From Angiostrongylus vasorum (Eukaryota > Nematoda > Chromadorea > Rhabditida > Metastrongylidae), in the NCBI GenBank assembly GCA_018806985.1, contig JADANN010000461.1:2153276-2217275 (forward strand): a DNA stretch of 64,000 nt, read 5' to 3'. Under the pieces are notes generated by a model. It worked only from the letters and a program-made list of their open reading frames with translations, did not search any database and was not told the DNA's origin. Below, in pieces: positions 1-10,094 of this stretch. Positions within the stretch are counted from its first letter, which is position 1. Each line of letters opens with the position of its first letter. The position numbers and the translations under genes are program-made.

Positions 1-290
1 GCCCCTTGTTACTGCTGTTTTTTGTTGTTTTTTTTTGTTGTTGTTGTCTGCTGTTGCTGTTTGTTGTTGTTTGTTGTTGACATTGTTGTTGTCGTCATTG
101 GCTCTCATGGCTCTTCGATGGCTAGTCATTCTGCCTGAACGGCACACGTATGGTATTACATCTCACAAAACCGCTCTGAAAGATTCGAAGTCGCCGAAAC
201 GTCGGTCATCGAATCACAGGAACCTCGCTCGAGCTCCGCAAGGGCAGTTCGTAAGAATTACAAATCTACGCTATCCTCCATAATTGCTTA
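1..290 (+). repeat. GTT-rich PLE-associated repeat (family E), 3' part
   Basis: GTT/TTG-rich tract followed by a conserved block with CGCTCTGAAAGA, then CCGAAACGTCGG near 199-210, ending in a GGGCAGTTCGTAAG-like stretch. The same order of blocks recurs at 5326-5715, 12005-12245, 14205-14510 (inverted) and 52565-52900 (inverted). The CTGAARGA...CGAAACGTC core is shared with the ends of the Penelope-like element at 45.5-48.2 kb, so I infer a PLE terminal (pLTR-like) repeat. The 82-residue open frame here is low-complexity and not a gene. Confidence 0.55.
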
Positions 291-309
291 CTTATATACA
301 TGGACAAGC

Positions 310-655
310 TGTTTTCGCTGACTTTCTGAGCAACAGCATAGCTTCCATTCTCTGGAGATTTGCTAGTTTAGCAATTGTGATTCCCTGAGTCCCGAGTACA
401 GCTTAGGCGGAGCTTTCCTTAGATCGTCCCTACCCCAGACAGCAGCCGTCCTTATCGATTTGCCACCATGCGACCAATTTCATTTCAGGAAAGCGATGGA
501 TCCTGGTATCAGTTTATTCTTAGCGGGGCTTTCACATGGAAACTCTGAACTCCTCAGTTTCTGAAGTTTTGCTGGGAAAGCGACCACTCCACTGTGCATC
601 GCATCACGACACCTATGAGCACTTTTAAGCCACGATGAGGCTTTAAACTATTGGA
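310..655 (-). repeat. SINE family D, diverged copy
   Basis: Aligns end to end with the better copies at 43751-44139 and 50862-51247: the blocks TTTGCCACCATGCGA, GATCCTGGTATCAG and CCACGATGAGGC occur in the same order. About 20-30 percent diverged by eye. The element's sense strand is the minus strand, because its (CAAGTAT)n tail lies at the low-coordinate side in intact copies. Confidence 0.6.
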
Positions 656-699
656 AATCTTATTGCCTATAAGTTTTTTTAACGAGCTGGCCTAACTTA

Positions 700-1057
700 C
701 CGCACATGTGCAAAGACTTCCTCCATTCTTTTCAATTTGCTTGCACTGTCGTCTAGAAACGGCTTCGTTTTTTGCGTTGTTCGGCTGCAACTATACAATT
801 TTTCGCCTTTTTTTGAGAACTTCTTAGAACACTGGTCGAGTGGACTAACTTTGACCAATCCCGGAGTAAAAGGAGGATTATTGCGCACGCACTGGACGAA
901 TCAACTCTGCTGATTGGACCTCGGTCATACTGAAGTGCTTCAGTATTGTAAAAAGTTCATGAGAATTTGTTTACTATATGCTCTCAGTGAGCGACAACTA
1001 AAGCATCCCAAAATGACTGTTTCTGAAGTGCCAGTAATCTTGTCACACCATAAAATG
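700..1057 (+). repeat. PLE-associated repeat family G, partial
   Basis: Shares the blocks ACTGGTCGAGTGGAC, CACTGGACGAATCA and TGAAGTGC...TTCATGARAAT with 5770-6725 (same strand) and with 13545-14200 and 50765-52185 (opposite strand). It stops at a family A SINE, and the copy at 51.8 kb also has a family A SINE at this junction. No intact ORF. Confidence 0.5.
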
Positions 1058-1327
1058 AAGCTCTCAGCGTTGATCAATGTCTGAAGGATGCTCTGTGCAT
1101 TCGACTTCATTAAGCATCGTTTAGAAGTGATTGAACTCATATCTGGCCTTCACAATGACTCACGGTGTCTTACCGATGCATCGAGCAACTGCTGCTGTCC
1201 TTCCAGACAAGTCTACTACCAGTTTGCCGACCCCGGAGGGATGGAAGGCTTGGTGGGCCACGGGAGCGGGACCGACTCCAGGTGTGTGTTGCAGGGCTCC
1301 TCCGACCACTGCGCCACGCGCGTCCTT
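1058..1327 (-). repeat. SINE family A copy
   Basis: Read on the minus strand it begins with the A-box-like GTGGCGCAGTGGTCGGAGG, then a B-box-like GGTC...CTCCC segment, CCGGGGTCGGCAAA and the tail AGCTTYATCCTTTT in mutated form. Full family length is about 275 bp. The open frames on both strands are shadows of this repeat, whose dominant frames recur at every copy. Confidence 0.75.
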
Positions 1328-1439
1328 CACGTTTAGTTTAGTTTCTGTTTATAACGATAACCTCCGAAAAAAATAGGTAGACTAAGTTTATGAAAATAAA
1401 ATTGAAGACTTATCAAACCGAGTAAGAAGGAAATACAAA

Positions 1440-2235
1440 GTGATTATTGTAACGCGATTTTCTTTTAACCTCGGTGTAAATAACCAATGTACCTTCTTTT
1501 ATTGGTAAGCTAACACGAGGTTGTTACCGATATTTATTCGGCTAACGTTTCGACCTCTTCGTCTTTCTCAGAGCCAATGAACCGAGTCGACGTCCATAGT
1601 CCTTCGCGTTCTCGATGTGGTGCGTTCGTTCTCCTTTCGAGCCGGATCTTCTTTAGTAGACGTTCTTTCCGATGAGGCACATTCAGCAGGCGATTCTGTC
1701 ATATACAGGATTGTTGTTATTCATAGTCGGTCCTATGCTATTAACTAATGCAGAGCCCAATAACATTTCGAAAACCGACTTTTCTTTAACAACGGCATGA
1801 CAAATCAACATGTGTTTAAAGCGTTGAGCTTACATGCTTTCAGCTTTAAACACATGTTGATTTGTTAAACTGAGGTTAAAGGAAAAACCGGTTTTTGAAA
1901 TAATATTAGGCTCCATATTAGCTGATAATGACCTTTGCATGGTCCATTTGCTGGGAAAAACTAGTCATTATCACAGAACTATCGCTATTGTCACCAGCCA
2001 GCTACCTGTATAAAAGAGTGTCGCCGAATCAGTATGCCTCATTCGAGAGATGCCCCTACTGAGAGAGATCCGACTCGATACGAAGAGGAAGACGCCAAAT
2101 CGAGATGACGTGGACATCGACTCGGGATCAGGATCATCAGCTCTGATCAATACGAAGAAGGCGGAATGTTAGCCGAATAAATATTAATAACAATTTCGTG
2201 TTAGCTTACCAGTGAAACAAGGTACAAATTGGTCA
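1440..2235. mobile_element. Palindromic PLE-like element P1 (inverted dimer)
   Basis: Left arm (minus) and right arm (plus) are inverted copies. Both outer ends read GCTAACACGARRTTGTTA, both carry the AACGTTAGCCGAAT block, and the centre (1765-1908) is a near-perfect palindrome with ACATGTGTTTAAAGC facing GCTTTAAACACATGT, bounded by AAACCGACTTTTC and its inverse. The right arm has a TATA-like TATAAAAG at 2009-2016. A larger copy lies at 48810-50060 and half a copy at 63575-63800. No protein is encoded. Probably a non-autonomous PLE-type terminal-repeat dimer; a fold-back DNA element is the alternative. Confidence 0.6.
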
Positions 2236-2259
2236 TGGCTTAAAAAATATTAATTAGCT

Positions 2260-2930
2260 GTCTAATTGCTAATCTAAAACCGACTTCCACAGGATAGCTT
2301 GTCCCGTGAAGAATGAATTATTATCAATGAGCAATCATTGCCATCAAAGTCTGTAATATGTGGAAGGGCATCGCTGATGAGGTCCTTCATTCGAGATAGT
2401 TCCACTCCAGAAAGTTCAATTCGGTATAACTGCGTGGACCCACGTGGTGAGGAGGAACGGCTGTGTGGCATCGAATCGGATCACGGCTGCTCCGAAGGAA
2501 ACAAATAAGTCGTAACATTAGCAGAGTAGAGAGCTCTTGTAAAGGCTCTTTGTTAGCTGATCAATAAGGAAAGCTCAGAAGAATAGTTCAAAAGTATTCC
2601 GAGAAGTAAAAAGCTTTAAAACGGAAAGATATATGAAGGGAAAAGGTTAAGAAAGACAAGGAATTTGTGGAGAGGCTGCCGACGAGACTAATTTGGCACT
2701 CTCCCTTCACGGAAAGTTCTTCGTGCCCTTTGACCTCCATCAGTTTATCTCAAGCTTTCATTGTTTAAGCTCGGTTAACAAATATCGAATACCGTCATTT
2801 TTATTATCGCTCTAGGAACGAAGTAGCGTTTTTATGAGCTTTCGACTTTTCAGAGAGATAGACAAAAAGTTTGGCCAAAATAAGGGTGGATCGAATTACG
2901 ACTGATGCTCTCGCAAATAACGCATCGGTA
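2260..2930 (-). repeat. Low-copy duplicated segment X1
   Basis: Minus-strand sequence matches plus-strand 48190-48745: AATTTGTGGAGAG, CACGGAAAGTTCTTCG, GAGATAAACTGATGG and GATCCGATTCGATGCC blocks occur in the same order. At 2820-2880 the match continues into 45430-45490, that is, across the site where the PLE sits in the other copy. No coding signal recognised. Confidence 0.6.
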
Positions 2931-2934
2931 TATT

Positions 2935-3230
2935 ACGTCTAGCACTCCTAGAATTAGTTCACTGAACTTTTGTGTTAGTGCTAACTTCTCATTCCCTGCC
3001 TACTCCCTTTTCATGACATAATATGATGTGAAGTAGACTACACAGGTGCTTAATACTGTGGTATGTGCAGGACTCGGAACCACAGTTGGGCTTCGCACCC
3101 GCAATCACCTTTATTGAGATGCTCACGCGGAATCCACCTCATAAATCGAAGCCCTTGCTTTGCCCTTCTCTTAATTATATTCAATGACCTTGTGCCAGAG
3201 CCGGTCTCTTATTCTAAGAGTTACCTGTCA
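2935..3230 (-). repeat. SINE family C' (variant) copy
   Basis: On the minus strand: GATTGCGGGTGCGAAGCCCAACTGTGGTTCCGAGTCCTG (in parts), a B-box-like sequence followed by TATTATG and GCAGTA-like ends. Matches 45075-45335 and 21938-22100. Part of the X1 duplication. Confidence 0.55.
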
Positions 3231-3519
3231 GTCATCGTCTTGCTCTCAATTATTGACTCTATTACCGAATCACCTCTTTTATTTTTTCGGCGTTGGAATA
3301 TTATTATTGCATTTGTATTATCACAAACGGTTTAATCACACATGCTGATCCATTCCTATGTGACAACGTCAAAAGAGTCCTGCGTGGCAGATTCCTACGA
3401 AGTCGGGCTTCTACTTTGAGCTAGTGATTAATCGCTGTCGAGAAGTGACTAGACAATCTATATTCCATTGGGAAGTGCTAATTATCCAAGCTATAGTTTG
3501 GTAGCTGGACATGGCTAAA

Positions 3520-4230
3520 TGAAACATGAAGGGTTTAGGGAAGGCAAATAACTTATTTGTTGGATGTGCTACCGATTCATGCTCGATGTATATCCCATTC
3601 ATCCTTCTAGAAACACTTCGTTTCCATCAGTTGGGTAGTACATTTTTCACATGTAAATGGTATTCGCCAAGGTTTAACTGTAGAAACAAGAAGACCAACC
3701 CTTTATTCCATCTGCGACTTAGAAAAAAGTAAAACGCCTCGTCTGCTCAGGAATATTGGAGAACTAGAGACGTTACACGTAGCTTCGTAATTAACAGGCT
3801 GGTGATCTCATCCTAGTAAGGTACGCGAACCGAGGCCTGAAACGAACAGATTTCGCCCTATAAAATGCTTCTGTAGTGACGAAGCAGCTACTAAATAAAT
3901 AGACACGTTTTTTGGATAAGCAACTCGTTGTTAGGTAACCCCTTGGCGTGCAATGCTACGTGTATAACCGTTGATAAACACTCTTTCTTACGCCCATCCT
4001 TGGATGATGCTGATCACAGCGAAGGTTCTTCGTCACAAACTGTGCGTTATGTACGTGACACAAAAGCATGTCATGTGTCTGTAAGTGGTTCATTTCCTTT
4101 TTTAAAAAACCCACGAACGCATGTGATTGCTATTTTCTGCGGAGTTCTTTTTCTGCATTCGTCTTCAAAGCACAAACTGCGCAACGGAGCTTCAAATCAC
4201 CATCACGCGTAATTTTGGAGAACGACGCAG
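3520..4230 (+). pseudogene. Decayed membrane-receptor-like locus, paralogue of 15.5-16.2 kb
   Basis: Plus-strand 3520-4230 aligns with minus-strand 16160-15515 through exons and introns. At about 3966-4080 the frame PLINTLSYAHPWMMLITAK, continuing to a GTAAGT donor at 4082, matches the exon at 15625-15769 (PLINSLIYAHPWMMLITAK). The glutamate codon before it is TAA here, and the acceptor AG and the next acceptor (CTGCGG) are lost. An upstream segment at 3550-3690 (LFVG...FILLETLRFHQLG) matches the 16017-16157 frame. The family is inferred to be a nematode 7-TM receptor; this copy looks dead. Confidence 0.5.
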
Positions 4231-4609
4231 TGGCAACAGAACTTTACACCGCGATTTTACTTTCTCAGTGAATCCTTGATAATTTTAATAGACTCAGAGT
4301 ACCAAATGTACCGCATTGTGTATTTTTGCTCATTGCCTATAAATGGTAAGGCGAATACAGTGGTAGACAAGTGCATAAATTGTCGATCTATATGTGAATA
4401 AACAACTCGGCAACTGTACGAACAGAGCATAATGCTCTCAGTTGACGGCATCCTTAGTCGAAATGGTCGTGCTTTGTACCGGTTCGATTTACTGCCTAAA
4501 TATTGGTTGCATATTTTATTATTCGGAGAAGAATAAATCCTGTTAGATAAGGGTTGTGTTGCCGCAGTGCTCAGAGTGAACGGTAGTAGAAACATCACTG
4601 AAATTCCTT

Positions 4610-4992
4610 TACGATCTATTTCATTTTTATACGACCCCATCTTGGCATCTACTGTGAGAATCGCAGCACTTCTCACATTCATATCGTTTTCTCCCATCCG
4701 TCATCCACTAAGGTTTGCCAACCTTTATGTGGCTTCCGCTGGTGCTTCAGGAATTTCATTTCGTCTTGAATATAGCAGAATGCTGGTCGCGTCAATTCCC
4801 ACTGGAGTGCTTAGAAAGCCAAGCTAGAGCGCTCCCAACTGGATTGCAGAAAGTGATTTTTTCCGGAAAAAATGCGGTACCAATTTCTCGACCCTGGATG
4901 GGTTTGGGACCTGCTGAGCACAGAGCGAGATCGAGCCAGCATCATGCTCGTGATGACCGGCATTACTACCGCTGTGCCATACGTTCCTAATA
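4610..4992 (-). repeat. SINE family B copy
   Basis: Minus strand: TATGGCACAGCGGTAGTAATGCC (A-box-like, in parts), GGCTCGATCTCGCTC (B-box-like), then a body ending GTGAGAAGTGCTGCGATTCTCACAGTAGATG. Matches 6768-7155 and 42182-42560. The 146-residue minus-strand open frame that runs into it is not a gene. Confidence 0.65.
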
Positions 4993-5325
4993 ACAGTGGA
5001 AACGGGCAGTAAATCAAGGGGGAAAAGATTTATTTGGCCCTCGTCGTCATCGAATGCTAAAAACAACTTCTTGAACCTCATGCAATTCATTTCTAATGTT
5101 GATTTTTAATTTTTGAACGCGACTGGATGGTTTGAGCGAGACTTTGATCGGAGGAAAAGTGGAACAGTGGAAACATTCGATAATCGAATTTGTAAAAACT
5201 AAGAACTTCCATCTTAAAAAACAAATTGTAAGAAATGCTCTTATGAGCTTGACAGTTGTCAGTTCTTTCAACTTGTCCCTTTTTTCTGTGCTTATTGATC
5301 GCTTCCACATTCTGATGTTATCATG

Positions 5326-5428
5326 AAGGGCCGACTTTCTATAAACATCGACATTAGTAACTAGTATTTGTATTCCTAACGAACTGCTCTTGTTTAGTTG
5401 TCCGGAGGTTGCTATCAGCTGCTGTTGC

Positions 5429-5463
<35 letters not shown>

Positions 5464-5715
5464 TTTATTGTCTTTGTTCTTGTTCATGTTCCAGTTATTC
5501 TTTTTTGTTGTTTTCCCCATAGATTTTCCACGCCTGGTCATATCACGTGAAGAACACACTTGTTGTTTTACACGTCACGAAACTGCTCTAAAAAAGGTCA
5601 AGACTGCAATACGTCGGCAGGTTGAAATTACAAGAACAAAAACAGTTGTTACCAGTCGTTCGTCAGCGTCACAATGGCACGTAAAAATTAAACATCTGCA
5701 CCACCGGCCATAAGT
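5326..5715 (+). repeat. GTT-rich PLE-associated repeat (family E)
   Basis: Starts with GGCCGACTTTCTATAAACATCG, has a (GTT)n tract at about 5419-5463, then a decayed CTCTAAAAAAGGTC...ACGTCGGCAGG core and a TTCGTCAGCGTCA end. It is the same module as 1-290 with the 5' edge preserved; that edge also ends the PLE at 45.5 kb. A poly-glutamine-like frame on the minus strand is just the microsatellite. Confidence 0.6.
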
Positions 5716-5721
5716 TTTTTA

Positions 5722-5775
5722 ACAATCTGTCTTCAACGAAGCTGAGATATTTGCAAAACTCTGGACCGCAGGTCT
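5722..5775 (-). repeat. SINE family C fragment
   Basis: Only the GCTGAGATATTTGCAAAACTCTGGACCGCAGGT stretch (in two parts) remains. It joins family E to family G. Confidence 0.5.
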
Positions 5776-6725
5776 CAAAAAAAATCTGTCCTCACTTGTT
5801 GTTTATATGCGAACACTTCCTGCATTTGATTTATTTTCTTTGCACCCATTGTTCACGAATTGGTGTTTTTGCATGCTGCCTACAAATTTTCTTCTCTTTG
5901 GGAATTTTGTTAAACAGTGGTCCACTGGATTATCCTTGTCCGACCTGGAGGGAAGAGGTCTTGTTGGGCACGGGCTGGACGAATCAGCTCTTGTTGGTTG
6001 AATGTCGCTCGTATTGAAGTGCATAACTCTCATAAATAGTTCACGAAAATCTTTTTACTACATGCTTTCTATGAGAGTTAATTAAAGCACACCAATTTGA
6101 ACATTTTCGGAGCAACATGTGACGTATGACACTGTACTGCTTTCAGCAAATTTCCGATCCATATTTTTGGGCTGGTTCGACGAAGTACATGAGGCTTCTT
6201 ATTGTTCCTAGGATCTTCTAGAAGCTATATGACACTTTTGTTTCGAAGCCTGGGCACAAAAACATACGCTACGGCGAAGTCAGAACAGTCATCCGTAACT
6301 GCCTTCCGTCCGAAATTCAACTAGAAATCACAGGCAAATAAAGAACCAAAATATTATTATCGGGTCGTATGTGCGGCTTATGTCATGTACTTGTCATGAG
6401 ACGACGTCCTACAAAGTCAATAGGCTCCCTAACGAGGTTCCCCAAGAATCAGCCATTGAAAAGAATCTGAAAGATTGCCGTCAACTATTATCAAGGCACA
6501 CAGAGGACAGCCTGGTAAAACTTTCAACAAATAATCCGCAGTTTCAGAATCGGAATGGATACATTTGATTTAGTGCCAGCCGATTTGACGTAGTCCTTCA
6601 AAACGATCATATGTTCCTTCTGGAAAAAGACATTTTAAATAAAAGGTCTTATACGAAGGTGGCAACTTGTACCACAAGTGAGAAGGGCATATTTGGTAGC
6701 CATGGAACACCTATTAGCAGTTCAG
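5770..6725 (+). repeat. PLE-associated repeat family G, long copy
   Basis: About 0.95 kb alignable to 13545-14200 and 50765-52185 (opposite strand). The antisense frame conserved between copies encodes a short acidic stretch in the better copies but is broken here. The end near 6375-6410 (GTACTTGTCATGAGACGA) matches those copies. Inferred to be the 5' part of a PLE, because it is repeatedly found beside PLE RT pieces. Confidence 0.45.
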
Positions 6726-6767
6726 TCATTGTTAGGGCAATTCATAAGGGGATACATAGACCATCAA

Positions 6768-7155
6768 GAGGCGGATAGCACAATGGTACTAGGTCTGTCA
6801 CCACGAGCAAGGTGCTAGTTTGATTCCACTCAGGGCCAACCAAGCCTCTCGGTCCATCGGGGTCGGGAAATTGGTACCAGACTTGTCTGGGAGAAAAATC
6901 GCTCTCTGCAATCCATTTAGGAACACTCCAGCCCGGCTATCTCAGGACTCCAGGGAGAATGGCTCAGCCAGAATTCTACGACATTCAAGATGAAATGGAA
7001 ATTCTCAAGCAGCAACCGAAGCCACACGTAGAAGTTGGAAGATTTCCGTGGACAACGGATGCGAGGAAACGAATCGAATGTGAGAAGTACTGGGATCCAC
7101 ACAGTAGAAGCGAGGACGGATCAAATAAAAATAAATCGAAAAAAATATTTCAGTT
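6768..7155 (+). repeat. SINE family B copy
   Basis: GCGGATAGCACAATGGTACT (A-box-like) and TAGTTTGATTCCACTC (B-box-like, close to GGTTCGANTCC) are 45-50 bp apart, then GGTCGGGAAATTGGTACCAG and the body AAGCAGCAACCGAAGCCACA, ending CACACAGTAGAAGCGAGGACG. The middle block is also shared with family A, suggesting a composite origin. The 95- and 118-residue frames are repeat shadows. Confidence 0.65.
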
Positions 7156-7195
7156 TCGATCCTTCAGTTTCTACAGTAAATGGCAGGACGAGCAT

Positions 7196-7468
7196 TTATC
7201 TGGCCTCAGCACTCCTCATTTTGCGCGCTTTCATCAACGAACTTGACACTGGGGTAACTGCTGACAACGTTTTTCTCTTTGACCCCATTTGTCGCGTGCG
7301 GTCGATACGTCTTTTACCTTCGCCTTTTGCATTTTCTGCATATTCATCCTTTACAAATAGATACTGGTGTGATGTTGATCCACATTCATAACACAATTTC
7401 CGACTCCTCATCAATTTTTCTCCGTTTTGGGAACCTGTACCTGATCGCTGTTTCTTGGGACGTGTCAT
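7196..7468 (-). other. Unrecognised open frame, hydrophilic
   Basis: A 90-codon frame with a true ATG, rich in Lys/Arg/Ser, containing one CYEC pair. I do not recognise it. No flanking splice signals or homologous copies in the window argue either way. It may be chance or a remnant. Confidence 0.15.
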
Positions 7469-7627
7469 GATGTCTTGGGTGATACTATGAATTCAATGCA
7501 CTCTTGATTTTCTCCTGATCGCACATCTGCATGTGTGGAGAGCTCCGTTTTTTGTATGATTTTGTGTACAATGTTTACCTCTTTTCTCATCATCTCAGTG
7601 TCCCTTCCTCTTAATCTTAGCCTTTTT

Positions 7628-7796
7628 ATTTATCTGTTATTTTTAATCGTAGGGTATGTGCGAAACATAACTTCTATAATGCTCAGATATTTGCAAAATC
7701 CGGGCCGCAGGTGTCTACGGTGGGGAACGAACGCGCTATTGTCCTTTCCGGGGTGTAACGCGTTCACCACCACACCATGCGGGTCATTCGTTATCA
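7628..7796 (-). repeat. SINE family C copy
   Basis: On the minus strand: GCATGGTGTGGTGGTGAACG (A-box-like), CGCGTTCGTTCCCCACCG (B-box-like), then TGCGGCCCGGATTTTGCAAA and a GGCAGTAAATAAA-type end (mutated here). A neighbouring second copy follows at once. Confidence 0.65.
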
Positions 7797-7805
7797 CAAT
7801 CTTAA

Positions 7806-8012
7806 CCTTTTTTATTTACTGCCTATTCTTTTTTTTTAACGGCAGGGTATATTGCAAAATATAACTTCAATAATCCTGACATATTTGCAGAACTCCGGAC
7901 CGTAGGTGTCTGCGGTGGGGAACGAACGCGCTATTGTCCTTTCCGGATGCTAACGCGTTCACCACCACATCATACGGGTTCCCCATTTTGCCTGTCTGTC
8001 AGCTAATCTTTC
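7806..8012 (-). repeat. SINE family C copy, tandem neighbour
   Basis: Same orientation as the preceding copy and better preserved, including the 5' flank AGCTGACAGACAGGC and the 3' end AATAGGCAGTAAATAAA. Adjoins the start of an RTE fragment exactly as at 54425. Confidence 0.7.
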
Positions 8013-8021
8013 ATTCAGTTT

Positions 8022-8995
8022 GAAAGTCAACAAGAGACGCTCATCTCCAGAAACACTCGAAATGAGACGCCAACGTAGAATCGCACGAACTGCAGACAAC
8101 TTCCAGCTAACGTCCGAACTTACAAAGTAATGCAGACAGGTGATAAAAAGAAGATCTTAAGGAGAGAGGAGCAGCAGTAATAGTCGAAGCTGTAGAGGAC
8201 GGGAAAAAGCATTCGCAAAGCCCACCGAAGCTTCGCCAATTACAGGACCAAGATGATTTCACTCCGACGCCCAGATAGAACAGTTACAGCGTCCAGAAAT
8301 GCAATGGAAAAAATCCATTCACAACTACTACTCAGGTATCTGCAATAGCTACGTCCTCCTTTTGCTCATATAAAACAAAAAAAGGATTAATATATTGTAC
8401 AACTGGTTCTCCTTTCCGAAAATCCGACATGCCATTTCGTCGGTGAAAAATCGAACCGCACCAGGACCGGACATGATAAGATCTGAACACTTGAGAAACC
8501 TTCCGCCAGTTCTCGTAAACACACTGGCCCGACTTCTCGGACATTACCTGCCTGAATGCAAGGTCCCCTACTCAATGGAAGGCCAGCAAAACAATTTTTA
8601 TTGTTCAAGAAGGGTGACCTACGCGATACAGGTAACTATCTCCCTAATCTGCTTGCTATCTGTCGTCTACAAACTTTTCACTCGAGTCATCCTAAACAGG
8701 ATTGAGAGAACACATTGGACGAAGGAAAGCCATGAGAACAAGCAGGATTTCAAAAAGGGATTTGGTACGATGGTCTACATCCACACGATAATAACGCTCA
8801 TTGAAGAATCGCGAGAGTACAAAAAACCGCTCTGTCTCACTTTCATCGACCTACAGAAGGCCTTTGACTCAACTAAGATAGAAGCAGTCATGGAAGCCCT
8901 TGTTGGTCAAGGAGTCCCTACTCAGTACATAAGGATTCTTCGTGAACTGTACAAAAAATTTCACAGCCAAGATATCACCATTCTACCACGATGAA
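8022..8995 (+). mobile_element. RTE-type LINE (family 1) fragment, linker plus RT
   Basis: Reverse transcriptase piece. The 199-codon frame 8395-8994 contains KNRTAPGPDMIRSEHLRNLP, LLSVVYKLFTRVILNRIER and the catalytic-aspartate motif FIDLQKAFDS. The upstream part (8022-8390) is the degraded linker between endonuclease and RT, ending in VAIADTST-type codons out of frame. The FADD box and 3' part are missing. Dead copy; the same SINE C/RTE junction occurs at 54.4 kb. Confidence 0.85.
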
Positions 8996-9065
8996 CTGAC
9001 AATGAAACTGATGAAAGGCGACCATATACGGGTTGGCAAATCGTCACTGGAACCAAGGAAAGCGA

Positions 9066-9345
9066 ACGCAACAACGAGAGGCCGTACGGAGGCGCTCTGC
9101 AACACATACAATGGGATCGATCTCCGTGACCCTGGCTCACCAACCCTTCCATCCGTCCGGTATCGGCAAATTGATACCAGACTTGTCTTGGAAGGTAGCA
9201 TCATTAGCTCGATATATCGCTAGACCATCGTGAGTCACTGTAAAGACCAGATATGCATTCAACCACCTCCAAAGATGCTTAATCAATTCGAATGTGCGCA
9301 TCCCTCAGGGATTAATCAACGCCGAGAGCTTTATCTTTTATCCTT
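9066..9345 (+). repeat. SINE family A copy
   Basis: CGGAGGCGCTCTGCAACACA, GGGATCGATCTCC, CAAATTGATACCAGACTTGT, CATTCAACCACCTCCAAAG, ending GCCGAGAGCTTTATC. The A-box side is decayed. It lies directly downstream of the truncated RTE. Confidence 0.75.
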
Positions 9346-9534
9346 TATTATCCTCGCACAGCATTCCAAAACACCATATTGCAAATTTCTCGAGCCTTTT
9401 TTGGATAAATGACAGGAATCCGAGAACGAATAGTAGAAAAGAATGATCAGAGTTAACACATGAAATACCCTCGTATCTCAGAATTGATAAGCGGCTTTCC
9501 TCGGTGTGAGGGTGGTACAAGACGGTGGTGTTTT

Positions 9535-9765
9535 TCGGGAAGCTGTTGATCGTGTAATTATCATTCATATTTCCAGTGTTGTGTATGTGCTTATGTCGAA
9601 GCGTTTGACCTAGAAAATTGCGTTCCAGTGTACTCTTTCAGGCTCTGAAGAAGACGGGACTACCGAAACGTCAGCTACTGCTGTATTCTGTGTATTTTTC
9701 TAGGGAAGTAAACGTATGCTGTATAACAACCTCGCGATTGCTGAGAAAGAAAACGACACATTTGT
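9535..9765 (+). repeat. PLE 3'-terminal repeat, solo copy
   Basis: Matches 47945-48180 and the inverted 45500-45740: GAAGCTGTTGAYCRTGTAAT, GAAGCGTTTGRCCTAG, GGCTCTGAAGAAGACGG...ACCGAAACGTCAGC (9646-9680), then TGCTGTATAACAACCTCGCG. No RT attached in this orientation. Confidence 0.7.
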
Positions 9766-10062
9766 ACACTTTCTATCAGAGGCTATTTACTACACGTTTT
9801 CTGTGAAAGGCAACTGGAGCACACCAAACTGACAATTCTCGAAGTACCAGCAGAAATCTGAGGCTACATGGTTTTCAACACACGTCGCTGACGTCGTTGT
9901 CTTCATCGTCCGCTCGAACATTCGATTCACATTTTTTGGCTGTTCAACGGTAGTACATGAAACTTCTCATCCTTCCCAAAGTCTTTTAAAAGTTGTATAA
10001 CACTCTTTTTTTCAAAGCCTAGCCAACAAAGCTTACGCTGCGGCAAAGTTTTCATGGCTTCA
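9766..10062 (+). repeat. PLE-associated repeat family G fragment
   Basis: TCGCTGACGTCGTTGTCTTC, CATTCGATTCACATTTTTTGG and GTAGTACATGAAACTTCTCA match 13780-13880 read in reverse. The antisense acidic frame (KCES...DDEDNDVS) is visible. Confidence 0.5.
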
Positions 10063-10094
10063 GATAGTTTGGGAAGTATTACGGATAAATGGAA

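Noticed and set aside
4257..4697. 146-residue minus-strand frame
   Set aside because: Its N-terminal third is the end of a SINE B copy and the rest has no recognisable domain or splice signals.
5047..5559. 170-residue minus-strand frame with a poly-glutamine tract
   Set aside because: The glutamines are the (GTT)n microsatellite of repeat family E read in reverse; other copies do not keep the frame.
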